From Streptomyces sp. NBC_01429 (lineage in GTDB: Bacteria; Actinomycetota; Actinomycetes; Streptomycetales; Streptomycetaceae): a stretch of 64,000 nucleotides of DNA. Both the position numbers and the translations under genes were made by a program. The notes beneath the pieces were generated by a model. That model ran no database searches and had not been told where the DNA came from. It saw only the letters and a program-made list of their open reading frames with translations. The stretch lies in assembly GCF_036231945.1 (NCBI RefSeq), contig NZ_CP109599.1, forward strand, positions 744,001 to 808,000. The letters are read 5' to 3'. Below are positions 26,208 through 34,246 of this stretch, piece after piece. Numbering within the stretch: the first letter of the stretch is position 1; each line of letters begins with the position of its first letter.

Positions 26208-27482
26208 ATGCCATCCGATGACTGCACCGACGAGGGACCACCTCTCGGCGAGAGCGACGCCGAGGATCTGCTGCACGGCATCTGTTTCAAAACAGGCCCG
26301 CCCCGCACCGTGGGAGTGGAACTGGAATGGCTCGTACACGATCTGCGCTCCCCCGAGAGCGCGGTACCGGCCCGCCGCCTCACCGAGGCGTTCGGCACGC
26401 TGCGTACCCTGCGCCTGAACTCCGCACTCACCTTCGAACCCGGCGGTCAGCTGGAACTCAGCTCGGCCCCCGCCGGATCACTGATGGAGTGCGTCACCAC
26501 CACCGCCGCGGACCTGGACACGGTACGGCCCGTGCTCCGCGCGGCGGGACTCGCGCTCGCGGGCATCGGACAGGACCCCTGGCACTCTCCGGACCGCATG
26601 CTGCGCGAGCCGCGCTACGACGCCATGGAGACCTATCTCGACCGGATCGGTCCGGCCGGGCGCGCCATGATGCGCACCACCGCGTCCATCCAGGTGTGTC
26701 TGGACGCGGGCCACGAGGAGCCGGGGCCGCTCGGTTACGCGAGACGCTGGCAGCTCGCCCATCTGCTGGGCGCCGTGCTGGTCGCCGCGTTCGCGAACTC
26801 CTCGGTGCGGGAGGGCGCCCCGACCGGCTGGCGCTCCACCCGGCAGGCACTGTGGTCCGAGCTGGACCCGGCCCGTACGGGGGCGCCCGCCCCGCGCCAC
26901 GAGCCGCGCGCGGGCTGGGCCGCGCACGCCCTGGACGCGCCGGTGATGTGCGTCCGGGCGCCGCGGGGGCCCTGGGCCGTTCCGGAGGGGCTGACCTTCC
27001 GGGAGTGGATACGGTCGGGCGTGCCGCGTCCGCCGCTCCGCGCCGATCTCGACTACCACCTGACGACGCTCTTCCCGCCGGTACGGCCGCGCGGCCATCT
27101 GGAGCTGCGGATGATCGACGCCCAGCCGGGCGAGGACGGCTGGATGGTGCCGCTCGCGGTCACCACCGCGCTGTTCGACGATCCGGAGGCGTCCGAGACG
27201 GTCTACCGCGCCGTCAAGCCGCTCGCCGAGACGGCGGGCGCGCTGCCCGCTCCGCACAATCCGCTGTGGGTCAACGCCGCGCGGTACGGGCTGGCGGACC
27301 CGGAGCTGCACAGCGCGGCGATCGCCGCTTTCGCCGCGGCCAGGGAGGCGCTCCCCCGCATCGGGGCGACCCCCGCCGTCCAGGAGGCGGTCGCCGCGTT
27401 CACCGAGCGCTACGTGGTGCCGGGCCGCTGCCCGGCGGATGATCAGCGTATCCCCGTGACCGGGAAGGACCTGCGCCCATGA
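26208..27482 (+). CDS. egtA: Glutamate-cysteine ligase, ergothioneine pathway (EgtA)
   Basis: A 424-residue ATP-dependent gamma-glutamylcysteine ligase of the actinobacterial EgtA type. It supplies the gamma-Glu-Cys that EgtB joins to hercynine. Visible family features are TVGVELEWLVHD, the substrate region LTFEPGGQLELSSAP, TASIQVCLDAG and LELRMIDAQPGEDGW. AGGAGG lies nine bases before the ATG, which fixes this start over earlier in-frame codons. It is the first gene of a tightly overlapped egtABCD operon; its stop overlaps the egtB ATG. Confidence 0.95.
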   Translation: MPSDDCTDEGPPLGESDAEDLLHGICFKTGPPRTVGVELEWLVHDLRSPESAVPARRLTEAFGTLRTLRLNSALTFEPGGQLELSSAPAGSLMECVTTTAADLDTVRPVLRAAGLALAGIGQDPWHSPDRMLREPRYDAMETYLDRIGPAGRAMMRTTASIQVCLDAGHEEPGPLGYARRWQLAHLLGAVLVAAFANSSVREGAPTGWRSTRQALWSELDPARTGAPAPRHEPRAGWAAHALDAPVMCVRAPRGPWAVPEGLTFREWIRSGVPRPPLRADLDYHLTTLFPPVRPRGHLELRMIDAQPGEDGWMVPLAVTTALFDDPEASETVYRAVKPLAETAGALPAPHNPLWVNAARYGLADPELHSAAIAAFAAAREALPRIGATPAVQEAVAAFTERYVVPGRCPADDQRIPVTGKDLRP

Positions 27483-28846
27483 CCGACATCGCCGACACCA
27501 CCGGCCACGCCGGATCCGCCGAGGCGGTCGACCTCTCCACCGAGCTGCTGCGCCAGCGCGCCGTCACCACGCTGACGGCCGCCCGGGACCGCACGGCCCT
27601 GCTGACCTCCTGCGTGGACGACCACGACCTGACGGCGCAGCACTCGCCGCTGATGTCGCCGCTGGTCTGGGACCTGGCGCACATCGGCAACCAGGAGGAG
27701 CAGTGGCTGCTGCGGGCCGTCGCGGGACGTGACGCGCTACGCCCCGAGATCGACTCCGTCTACGACGCGTTCGAGCATCCGCGTGCGGCACGGCCCACGC
27801 TGCCGCTGCTGCCGCCCGCCGAGGCGCGCGCCTACGCCGCCGACGTACGGGGGCGGGTGCTCGACGTCATCGAGCGCTCCCCGCTGCGCGGCGGGCCGCT
27901 GCTGGACGCCGGGTTCGCGTTCGGGATGATCGCCCAGCACGAGCAGCAGCACGACGAGACGATGCTCATCACCCACCAGCTGCGCCGGGGGCCCACCGCG
28001 CTGACCGCGCCCCCGCCGCCCGCCGGGGACACGGCGGGGCTGCCGGACGAGGTGCTCGTGCCGGCCGGTCCGTTCACCATGGGCACCTCCGCGGAACCGT
28101 GGGCGCTGGACAACGAACGCCCGGCGCACCAGCGGCTGGTGCCCGCGTTCCGTATCGACACCGTTCCGGTGACCAACGGCGCCTACCAGGGCTTCATCGA
28201 GGACGGCGGCTACACGGACGAGCGCTGGTGGGCCCCGGAGGGCTGGGCGCAGATCCGCGAGCACTCCATCGGCGCGCCGCTGTTCTGGCGGCGCGAGGGC
28301 GGTCAGTGGCTGCGCCGCCGCTTCGGCACGGTGGAGCCGGTCCCGGCGGACGAGCCGGTGCTGCATGTGAGCTGGTACGAGGCCGACGCGTACGCCCGCT
28401 GGGCGGGGCGGCGGCTGCCGACCGAGGAGGAGTGGGAGAAGGCCGCCCGGCACGATCCCGTCTCCGGCCGGTCGCTGCGCCATCCGTGGGGCGACGAGGA
28501 GGCCACCGCGGACCACGCCAACCTCGGCCAGCGCCATCTGCGGCCGGCCCCGGCGGGCAGCTATCCGCTGGGGGCGTCCCCGCTCGGGGTGCGGCAGCTG
28601 ATCGGGGACGTCTGGGAGTGGACGTCGAGCGACTTCCTGCCCTATCCGGGGTTCGTGGCGTTCCCGTACCGCGAGTACTCGGAGGTCTTCTTCGGCAGCG
28701 CGCACAAGGTGCTGCGGGGCGGCTCGTTCGCGGTGGGCGAGGTGGCCTGCCGGGGCACGTTCCGCAACTGGGACCTGCCGGTGCGCCGCCAGATCTTCTC
28801 CGGGTTCCGCACCGCGCGCGCCGCCCTGCCCGGCGAGGGTGCCTGA
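27479..28846 (+). CDS. egtB: Ergothioneine biosynthesis protein EgtB (hercynine-gamma-Glu-Cys sulfoxide synthase)
   Basis: A 455-residue non-haem iron enzyme forming the C-S bond between hercynine and gamma-glutamylcysteine using O2. The N-terminal DinB-like domain (about 20-175) holds the iron-binding histidines: one in HIGNQEEQWLL and two in AQHEQQHDETML (HxxxHxE). The C-terminal formylglycine-enzyme-like domain (about 195-450) includes GPFTMGTS, WEWTSSDF and KVLRGGSFAV. It overlaps egtA by ATGA and egtC by TGATG, implying coupled translation. Confidence 0.96.
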   Translation: MTDIADTTGHAGSAEAVDLSTELLRQRAVTTLTAARDRTALLTSCVDDHDLTAQHSPLMSPLVWDLAHIGNQEEQWLLRAVAGRDALRPEIDSVYDAFEHPRAARPTLPLLPPAEARAYAADVRGRVLDVIERSPLRGGPLLDAGFAFGMIAQHEQQHDETMLITHQLRRGPTALTAPPPPAGDTAGLPDEVLVPAGPFTMGTSAEPWALDNERPAHQRLVPAFRIDTVPVTNGAYQGFIEDGGYTDERWWAPEGWAQIREHSIGAPLFWRREGGQWLRRRFGTVEPVPADEPVLHVSWYEADAYARWAGRRLPTEEEWEKAARHDPVSGRSLRHPWGDEEATADHANLGQRHLRPAPAGSYPLGASPLGVRQLIGDVWEWTSSDFLPYPGFVAFPYREYSEVFFGSAHKVLRGGSFAVGEVACRGTFRNWDLPVRRQIFSGFRTARAALPGEGA

Positions 28847-29604
28847 TGTGCCGTCACTTCGCTTATACGGGGCCGCCGGTGGCGCTCGGCGAGCTGATCT
28901 TCGAGCCTCCGCACGGGCTGTACCGGCAGTCCTGGGCGCCTCGCCGGCAACGGCACGGGACGGTCAACGCCGACGGGTTCGGGGTGGGCTGGTACGCCGA
29001 GGGTGATCCGGTGCCGGCCCGCTACCGGCGCGCCGGTCCCATCTGGGCCGATGTCGGGCTGACCGATCTGGCGCGGGTGGTCCGCAGCGGCACACTGCTC
29101 GCGGCGGTACGGGACGCGACCCTGCCGGGCGCCGACGGGGAGGCGGCCGCCGCGCCGTTCGCCGCCGGGCCGTGGCTGTTCAGCCACAACGGCTCGGTGG
29201 GCGGCTGGCCGGGCTCGCTCGCGGCCCCGGCCGCGGCCCTGCCCGCCGAGGAGCTGCTCGCCCTGGCGGCCCGCAGCGACTCCGCGCTGGTGTGGGCGCT
29301 GCTGCTGCACCGGCTGCGGGCCGGCGACGAGCTGGGGCAGGCGCTGACCGACACCGTGACCGATGTGGCGCGGGAGGCCCCCGCCTCCCGGCTCAATCTG
29401 CTGGTCACCGACGGCGCCCGGATCGCGGCGACCGCGTGGGGCGACTCCCTGTGGTATCTCGCCGATCCCGGCCACCGGTCGGTGGCGGTGGCCTCGGAGC
29501 CGTACGACGACGACCCCCGCTGGCGCGAGGTCCCGGACCGCACCCTGCTGGTGGCGACCCGCGACGACGTCCTGCTGACCCCTCTCAAGGAGCCCTCCGC
29601 GTGA
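28846..29604 (+). CDS. egtC: Ergothioneine biosynthesis amidohydrolase EgtC
   Basis: A 252-residue Ntn-type glutamine amidotransferase-like hydrolase that removes the gamma-glutamyl group from the EgtB product. The catalytic Cys is residue 2 (MCRHFAYTG), exposed after Met removal. Also visible are NADGFGVGWY, the FSHNGSVGGW oxyanion region and SDSALVWALLL. The ATG overlaps the egtB stop, fixing the start so that Cys is at the N-terminus; the stop overlaps the egtD start as GTGA. Confidence 0.95.
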   Translation: MCRHFAYTGPPVALGELIFEPPHGLYRQSWAPRRQRHGTVNADGFGVGWYAEGDPVPARYRRAGPIWADVGLTDLARVVRSGTLLAAVRDATLPGADGEAAAAPFAAGPWLFSHNGSVGGWPGSLAAPAAALPAEELLALAARSDSALVWALLLHRLRAGDELGQALTDTVTDVAREAPASRLNLLVTDGARIAATAWGDSLWYLADPGHRSVAVASEPYDDDPRWREVPDRTLLVATRDDVLLTPLKEPSA

Positions 29605-30563
29605 GCCCGTTCCAGCTGACCCGCACGCTCCCCGAGGACGCCACGGACGCGGCTCTGCGCGCCGATGTGCTCCAGGGCCTGACCCGTAGCCCCAAGACAC
29701 TGCCTCCCAAGTGGTTCTACGACGCCCGGGGCAGTGAGCTGTTCGACGAGATCACCACCCTGCCCGAGTACTATCCGACCCGCGCCGAGCGGGAGATCCT
29801 CATCGACCGGGCGCCGGAGATCGCGGCGGCGACCGGGGCGCGCACCCTGATCGAGCTGGGGTCGGGCTCGTCCGACAAGACCCGGCACCTGCTGGACGAG
29901 CTGACCGGTCTGGCGAGTTACGTGCCGGTCGATGTGAGCGAGAGCGCGCTGACCGGCGCAGCGACGGCGCTGCTCGCCGAGCGGCCCGGACTGCGGGTGC
30001 ACGCGCTGATCGCCGACTTCACCCATGCGCTGAGCCTGCCCGCCACCCCGGGCCCCCGGCTGGTCGCGTTCCTCGGCGGCACGATCGGCAATCTGCTGCC
30101 GCCGGAGCGCGCGGAGTTCCTGGCGCTCGTCCGGACGCTGCTGGAGCCCGGGGACGCGCTGCTGCTCGGTACGGATCTCGTCAAGGACGCATCCGTGCTG
30201 GTCCGGGCGTACGACGATACGGCCGGGGTGACCGCGGCCTTCAACAAGAACGTACTCACCGTCATCAACCGGGAGTTGGGCGCGGACTTCGACCCCGGCG
30301 ACTTCACCCATGTGGCGCGCTGGGACCGGGAGCGGGAGTGGATCGAGATGCGGCTGCGGGCGCGCCGGGCCCTGACCGTGAAGATCCCGGAACTGGATCT
30401 GGTGGTGCACTTCGAGGCGGGCGAGGAGGTGCGTACGGAGGTGTCGGCGAAGTTCCGTCAGGACCGGGTACGGGATGAACTGGCCGGTGCGGGAATGGAG
30501 TTGAGGCACTGGTGGACGGACGGAGCGGAGCGGTTCGCGCTGTCGCTGGCCACGGCGGTCTGA
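29601..30563 (+). CDS. egtD: L-histidine N-alpha-methyltransferase EgtD
   Basis: A 320-residue SAM-dependent enzyme that trimethylates histidine to hercynine. Features include LPPKWFYDARGSELFDEIT, the SAM motif LIELGSGSSDKTRHLL, VDVSESAL, FLGGTIGNLLPPE and the C-terminal histidine-binding block EVSAKFR. The GTG start overlaps the egtC stop. No egtE-type lyase follows, so the last C-S cleavage is presumably encoded elsewhere. The final 106 bases overlap the end of the convergent acyltransferase gene. Confidence 0.96.
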   Translation: MSPFQLTRTLPEDATDAALRADVLQGLTRSPKTLPPKWFYDARGSELFDEITTLPEYYPTRAEREILIDRAPEIAAATGARTLIELGSGSSDKTRHLLDELTGLASYVPVDVSESALTGAATALLAERPGLRVHALIADFTHALSLPATPGPRLVAFLGGTIGNLLPPERAEFLALVRTLLEPGDALLLGTDLVKDASVLVRAYDDTAGVTAAFNKNVLTVINRELGADFDPGDFTHVARWDREREWIEMRLRARRALTVKIPELDLVVHFEAGEEVRTEVSAKFRQDRVRDELAGAGMELRHWWTDGAERFALSLATAV

Positions 30564-31393
30564 CCGGGAACGGGGTCCCACCGTTCGGCGGCGCCCCCGG
30601 TCACGGCTGACCGGGCCGCCGCGGCCAGGGCGCGGCGGTCGGTGTGGCGTCCGGCGGGGATCAGCGGCAGGACCGTGATCTCGGCCGTGAGCCCACCGGC
30701 CGTCACCACCCGCCACAGGGACGCCAGGAGGGTGTCGTCGCCGACGTACGCCGGTGCGCCGGACGGCGTTCCGCGCGCGGCGCGGTAGGTGATCCGTACG
30801 GGCCTGACGGCGGCGCCCGCGTCCAGCGCCGCCTGGAAGACGGCCCGGGTGAAGCGGCCCTGGTCCCGGCCGCACCAGGTGCACCCCTCGGGGAAGGCGG
30901 CCACCCGCGAGCCCGCGGTGAGCGCGGCGGCCAGGGTCCGTACGGTGCCGGGCAGCGCCCGCGGCCGGTCGCGCTCCACGAACAGCGTGCCGCCCCTGGC
31001 GGCCAGCGCGCCGAGGACGGGCCAGCGCCCGATCTCGCTCTTGGCCAGCATCCGGGCGGGGAACACGGCTGCCAGCAGCGGTATGTCCAGCCAGGAGATG
31101 TGGTTGGCGACGACCAGTACGCCGGTTCCGCGCGCGGGCCGCGCCGTCTCGGCGCCCCGCACGTCGACCCGCAGGCCGAAGGCCCGCAGCACCGTACGGC
31201 ACCAGCGCCGGGTCAGCCGGTCCCGTACCGCCGCGCCCAGCGGGGCGAGCAGCGGTGTCAGCAGCGCCCCGGCCAGCACCAGCGCGCACCCCGCCACCAG
31301 CCGGCCGGCGGCGGTCGCCGGGCCGGCCGGGGGGCCGTGGCGGGTGGCGCAGTCGCCGGGGGTGCAGGGCGCGGTGGGCGGCCAGGTGCTCAC
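30458..31393 (-). CDS. Lysophospholipid acyltransferase family protein (PlsC/OlsA-like)
   Basis: A 311-residue membrane-associated 1-acyl-glycerol-3-phosphate acyltransferase-type protein. An N-terminal hydrophobic segment (about 30-55) precedes the HX4D catalytic motif (NHISWLD, about residue 97) and the substrate motif FPEGCTW. The GTG start overlaps the stop of the upstream N-acyltransferase gene as GTGA. The pairing points to ornithine-lipid synthesis, with this enzyme adding the second acyl chain as OlsA does. The C-terminal Ser/Asn-rich tail extends into the antisense of egtD. Confidence 0.88.
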   Translation of the reverse strand: MSTWPPTAPCTPGDCATRHGPPAGPATAAGRLVAGCALVLAGALLTPLLAPLGAAVRDRLTRRWCRTVLRAFGLRVDVRGAETARPARGTGVLVVANHISWLDIPLLAAVFPARMLAKSEIGRWPVLGALAARGGTLFVERDRPRALPGTVRTLAAALTAGSRVAAFPEGCTWCGRDQGRFTRAVFQAALDAGAAVRPVRITYRAARGTPSGAPAYVGDDTLLASLWRVVTAGGLTAEITVLPLIPAGRHTDRRALAAAARSAVTGGAAERWDPVPGQTAVASDSANRSAPSVHQCLNSIPAPASSSRTRS

Positions 31394-32193
31394 GCGGAGG
31401 GGGCGAGCGAGAGGAAGTGGCGCAGATAGCGGGGGTTGGTCCGGCGCATCGAGAGCAGGACGTACAGGTCGGCGACGCCGAACTCCGGGTCGTGCGCGGG
31501 CGCCCCGCACACCCAGGCGCCGAGGCGCAGGTAGCCGCGCAGCAGCGCGGGCAGTTCGGCGGGCGCCGCGGTGGCCGCGCCCGGGGCGGGGGTCCAGAGC
31601 CGGTGCGGGGTGACCCAGTACTCCTCGGGCGCGAGGTGCTTGTCCTTCACGGTGTTCCAGGTGGCGGCGGCGAGCGCGCCGCCGTCCGCGAGCGGCACCG
31701 AGCAGCAGCCGGCCAGCCAGTTGTGGCCGCTCGCCGTCATGTAGCGGGCGAGTCCGGCCCAGATCAGCGCGATGACCGCGCCGGTGCGGTGCAGCGGGTG
31801 GACGCAGGAGCGGCCGACCTCGACCAGGTCGTGCCGGATGGGGGCGAGCCGGGCGAGGTCGAACTCGCTGTCGGAGTAGATCCGTCCGGCGGCCCTGGCA
31901 CGCTCGGGCGGCAGCAGCCGGTAGGTGCCGACGACCTCGCCGCTCGGCTCCTCCCGGACCAGCAGGTGGTCGCAGTGGGCGTCGAACGCGTCGCTGTCCA
32001 GGCCGGGTTCCGGCCCGTCGAGGCGGGCGCCCAGCTCGCCGGCGAAGACGAGGTGGCGCAGGCGCTGCGCGGCCCGTACGTCCTCCTCGGTGCGGGCGAG
32101 GGAGACGGCGTAGCGCGGCCCGGCGCCGGCCGGGCCGGACGGCAGCGGGGAGGGCGCGGGGACGGGGAGCGGGGCGGGGGCGACGGCGGTCAT
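31390..32193 (-). CDS. GNAT-family N-acyltransferase (OlsB-like, ornithine lipid synthesis)
   Basis: A 267-residue protein of the OlsB/hemolysin-type acyltransferase family. Key blocks are AQRLRHLVFAGELGARL, DHLLV, EVVGTYRLLPP, the catalytic-domain segment LVEVGRSCVHPLHRTG, and LAGCCSVPL. OlsB enzymes transfer a 3-hydroxyacyl group from ACP to the alpha-amine of ornithine, making lyso-ornithine lipid. The Pro/Ala-rich first 25 residues are an extension. It is coupled to the downstream PlsC-like gene, matching the known Streptomyces ornithine-lipid pair. Confidence 0.88.
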   Translation of the reverse strand: MTAVAPAPLPVPAPSPLPSGPAGAGPRYAVSLARTEEDVRAAQRLRHLVFAGELGARLDGPEPGLDSDAFDAHCDHLLVREEPSGEVVGTYRLLPPERARAAGRIYSDSEFDLARLAPIRHDLVEVGRSCVHPLHRTGAVIALIWAGLARYMTASGHNWLAGCCSVPLADGGALAAATWNTVKDKHLAPEEYWVTPHRLWTPAPGAATAAPAELPALLRGYLRLGAWVCGAPAHDPEFGVADLYVLLSMRRTNPRYLRHFLSLAPSA

Positions 32194-32344
32194 GGCGGAC
32201 TCCTGTGCCGGTGGGGAGAGGCGGGCGCCGGGGTCCGCCGCTCACGCGACGGCCCGGCACCTCGTTTCTTCCGTGACCGGCTGGATTCGACGTGACCGGA
32301 CGGCGGAGTGCGGATGTGGGACGGCTGAATCCCCGAAGTGCCGG

Positions 32345-33595
32345 TCAGTCCTCCAGGGCCGTGGTGATGGCGTCGGAGGCCGTCTTCGCGGCCTCCTTGG
32401 GATCCCGGCCCTGGAGGACGGCCGTCATGTAGGGCTTGATCGGGTTGTCGGACTCGACGTTCGCCCACTGCGGCGAGTTCGGGGTGGCCCGCCCCCGCGC
32501 GGCGCCGACCGCCATCGCGGCGGTGCTCTCGTCGCCCTCGATCACCCCGGCCAGGGTCGTCTTGTTGGGCACGTAGCTCATGGTTCTGGCCAGTTCGGTC
32601 TGCCACTTCTCGCCCGCCAGCGCCTTGACCACGTCGACGGCGGCGGAACGGTGGCTGGCGTTCTGCGGCACGATCAGATCGGACCCGCCGGTGAACACGG
32701 TTCCCGGCTTGGCCGCGGTCTTGCCCGGGACGGGGAAGAAGCCGAGGACGCCCTTGAGCGCGGGGTTCTTCTCCTCGATGATCCTGGCGGCGCTGGGGGT
32801 GGCGATGATCTGCGCGACATCGCCCTTGGCGAAGACCTCCGCCTGCGGCGGTGTCGCCTCATCGGAGTCCTTCGGGCCCTTGCCCAGCGCCTGGAGGTCC
32901 TTGTAGAAGGCCATGCCCTTGAGGGCGGCGGGCGAGTCGACGGCCCCCTGGAACTGAGCGCCGGACTCGACGGCCAGTTCGCCGCCCTCGTCCCAGATGA
33001 AACCGGCCAGGGTGTACCAGTCCTGGCCGGCGAGGTAGATGCCCTGGTTCGCGCCGGTGTTGAGCTCGGCGGTGTCGGTCAGCCAGCGCGCGCGGGTCTT
33101 GGGCGGCTCCTCGATCCCGGCCTGCGCGAAGAGGTCCTTGTTGTAGATGACGACCCGGTTGGCCGCGTACCAGGGAATGCCGAACTGCGCGCCGCCGATG
33201 CTGCCCGGCTGGGCGAGACCGGGCAGCCAGTCCTCGCCGCCCAGGTCCCGTACCGACTCCAGGGTGAGATCGCGCAGATTGCGGCTCTGCGCGTACTGCG
33301 CGACCTGGGTGTTGCCGACCTCGATGACGTCGGGGGCGTCGTCGCTCTCCAGCGCGGACAGCACCTTCTCACCGATGCCGGTCCACTCCTGGATCTTCAC
33401 GTCCAGTTCGACGGACGGGTTCTCCTTCTCGTACTCGCCGACGAAGCGCTGGAGGAAGTCGTCGGAGACGCTGTCCTTCATCAGCCAGACGGTGACCGTC
33501 GGGGAATCGGACCCGGTGCCCGGCAGCATGCCGCAGCCTCCGAGCGAGAGGGAGGAGACCAGGGCCACGGAGCAGACAAGACAGCGGTTCTTCAC
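32345..33595 (-). CDS. Sugar ABC transporter substrate-binding lipoprotein (orphan)
   Basis: A 416-residue extracellular solute-binding protein, family 1. The GTG start has AAGAAGG nine bases upstream and gives a lipoprotein signal peptide with lipobox LGGC (about residue 21). The mature part has typical features: TVTVWLMKDS, NPSVELDVKIQEW, PDVIEVGNTQVAQY, FGIPWYAANRVVIYNKD, and the hinge region FTGGSDLIVPQN. It should capture an oligosaccharide or sugar at the membrane. No permease or ATPase gene is next to it, so it must use components encoded elsewhere. A perfect 16-bp palindrome lies 100 bases upstream. Confidence 0.92.
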   Translation of the reverse strand: MKNRCLVCSVALVSSLSLGGCGMLPGTGSDSPTVTVWLMKDSVSDDFLQRFVGEYEKENPSVELDVKIQEWTGIGEKVLSALESDDAPDVIEVGNTQVAQYAQSRNLRDLTLESVRDLGGEDWLPGLAQPGSIGGAQFGIPWYAANRVVIYNKDLFAQAGIEEPPKTRARWLTDTAELNTGANQGIYLAGQDWYTLAGFIWDEGGELAVESGAQFQGAVDSPAALKGMAFYKDLQALGKGPKDSDEATPPQAEVFAKGDVAQIIATPSAARIIEEKNPALKGVLGFFPVPGKTAAKPGTVFTGGSDLIVPQNASHRSAAVDVVKALAGEKWQTELARTMSYVPNKTTLAGVIEGDESTAAMAVGAARGRATPNSPQWANVESDNPIKPYMTAVLQGRDPKEAAKTASDAITTALED

Positions 33596-33956
33596 GTAGG
33601 TCAACCTTCTTGCGTGGTGGCACGAGAGCGTGATGGCACGAAAAGAGAGCCCGACGTGGGGGACACGAAAAGAATTCGCACGGGTGTTGGGGATTTTGGT
33701 ACGTACCAAAGGGCTGGTCAAGCCCCGCAGGCGGCCCCCCGCGGGCAGCGACACGCCCGGCGGCTGCCCGAACGGGCGCGGCACACCTCTGACCACGACG
33801 TACCGTCGGCGGCCGCCCCGGCGGCGCACATCTCGCGGAGCGCCGCGCCGTGGGGCACGGTGGAGTGACACCGCGTCCCCGCCGCGGCGGACACGTCGAT
33901 GACGCAGACGCGGCCGATGACGGGGACGCCGAGGGCAGACACAGAGGAGAGGCCCC
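33596..33956. promoter_or_regulatory. Divergent intergenic region, sugar-binding lipoprotein / dodecin
   Basis: This 361-base region between two divergent genes contains the promoters for both. The perfect palindrome at 33695-33710 is the only strong motif seen; the remainder is GC-rich with no convincing gene. Confidence 0.55.
33695..33710. promoter_or_regulatory. 16-bp perfect palindrome, probable repressor operator
   Basis: TTTGGTACGTACCAAA is a perfect inverted repeat, 100 bases upstream of the solute-binding lipoprotein start and about 250 bases before the dodecin gene. The GGTACGTACC core fits GntR- or LacI-type sugar regulators. The regulator itself is not in the window. Confidence 0.7.
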
Positions 33957-34172
33957 ATGTCCCAGCACACCTACCGGGTCACCGAGATCGTCGGCACCTC
34001 CCACGAGGGCGTCGACGACGCCATCCGCAACGGCGTCGGCCGCGCGGCCAGGACCCTGCGCGGTCTGGACTGGTTCCAGGTGACCGAGGTACGCGGCCAG
34101 ATCGTGGACGGCGACATCGAGCACTACCAGGTGGGGCTGAAGGTCGGCTTCCGGCTGGACGACGAGGTCTGA
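33957..34172 (+). CDS. Dodecin family protein
   Basis: A 71-residue dodecin, the small beta-alpha-beta protein that assembles into a hollow dodecamer storing flavin or coenzyme A derivatives. The family pattern is clear: YRVTEIVGTSHEGVDDAIRNG, LDWFQVTEVRGQI, HYQVGLKVGFRLD. The Trp in GLDWFQV is the flavin-stacking position. GAGGAGAGG precedes the ATG. It lies just upstream of a flavin-dependent oxidoreductase gene, separated by a long inverted repeat. Confidence 0.95.
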   Translation: MSQHTYRVTEIVGTSHEGVDDAIRNGVGRAARTLRGLDWFQVTEVRGQIVDGDIEHYQVGLKVGFRLDDEV

Positions 34173-34184
34173 ACGCGGGGGCAC

Positions 34185-34246
34185 GGAGCGTTCGACAACG
34201 CGTCGGCCCCGGGGAATCCTCGCGCCGTCGCGTTGTTGAACACTCC
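34185..34246. repeat. 18-bp inverted repeat ending at the LLM gene start codon
   Basis: Arms at 34185-34202 and 34229-34246 match at 16 of 18 positions around a 26-base loop (core ACAACGCG / CGCGTTGT). It begins 12 bases after the dodecin stop and ends at the base before the GTG of the oxidoreductase, so it could be a terminator, an operator or a translation-blocking hairpin. Confidence 0.75.
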
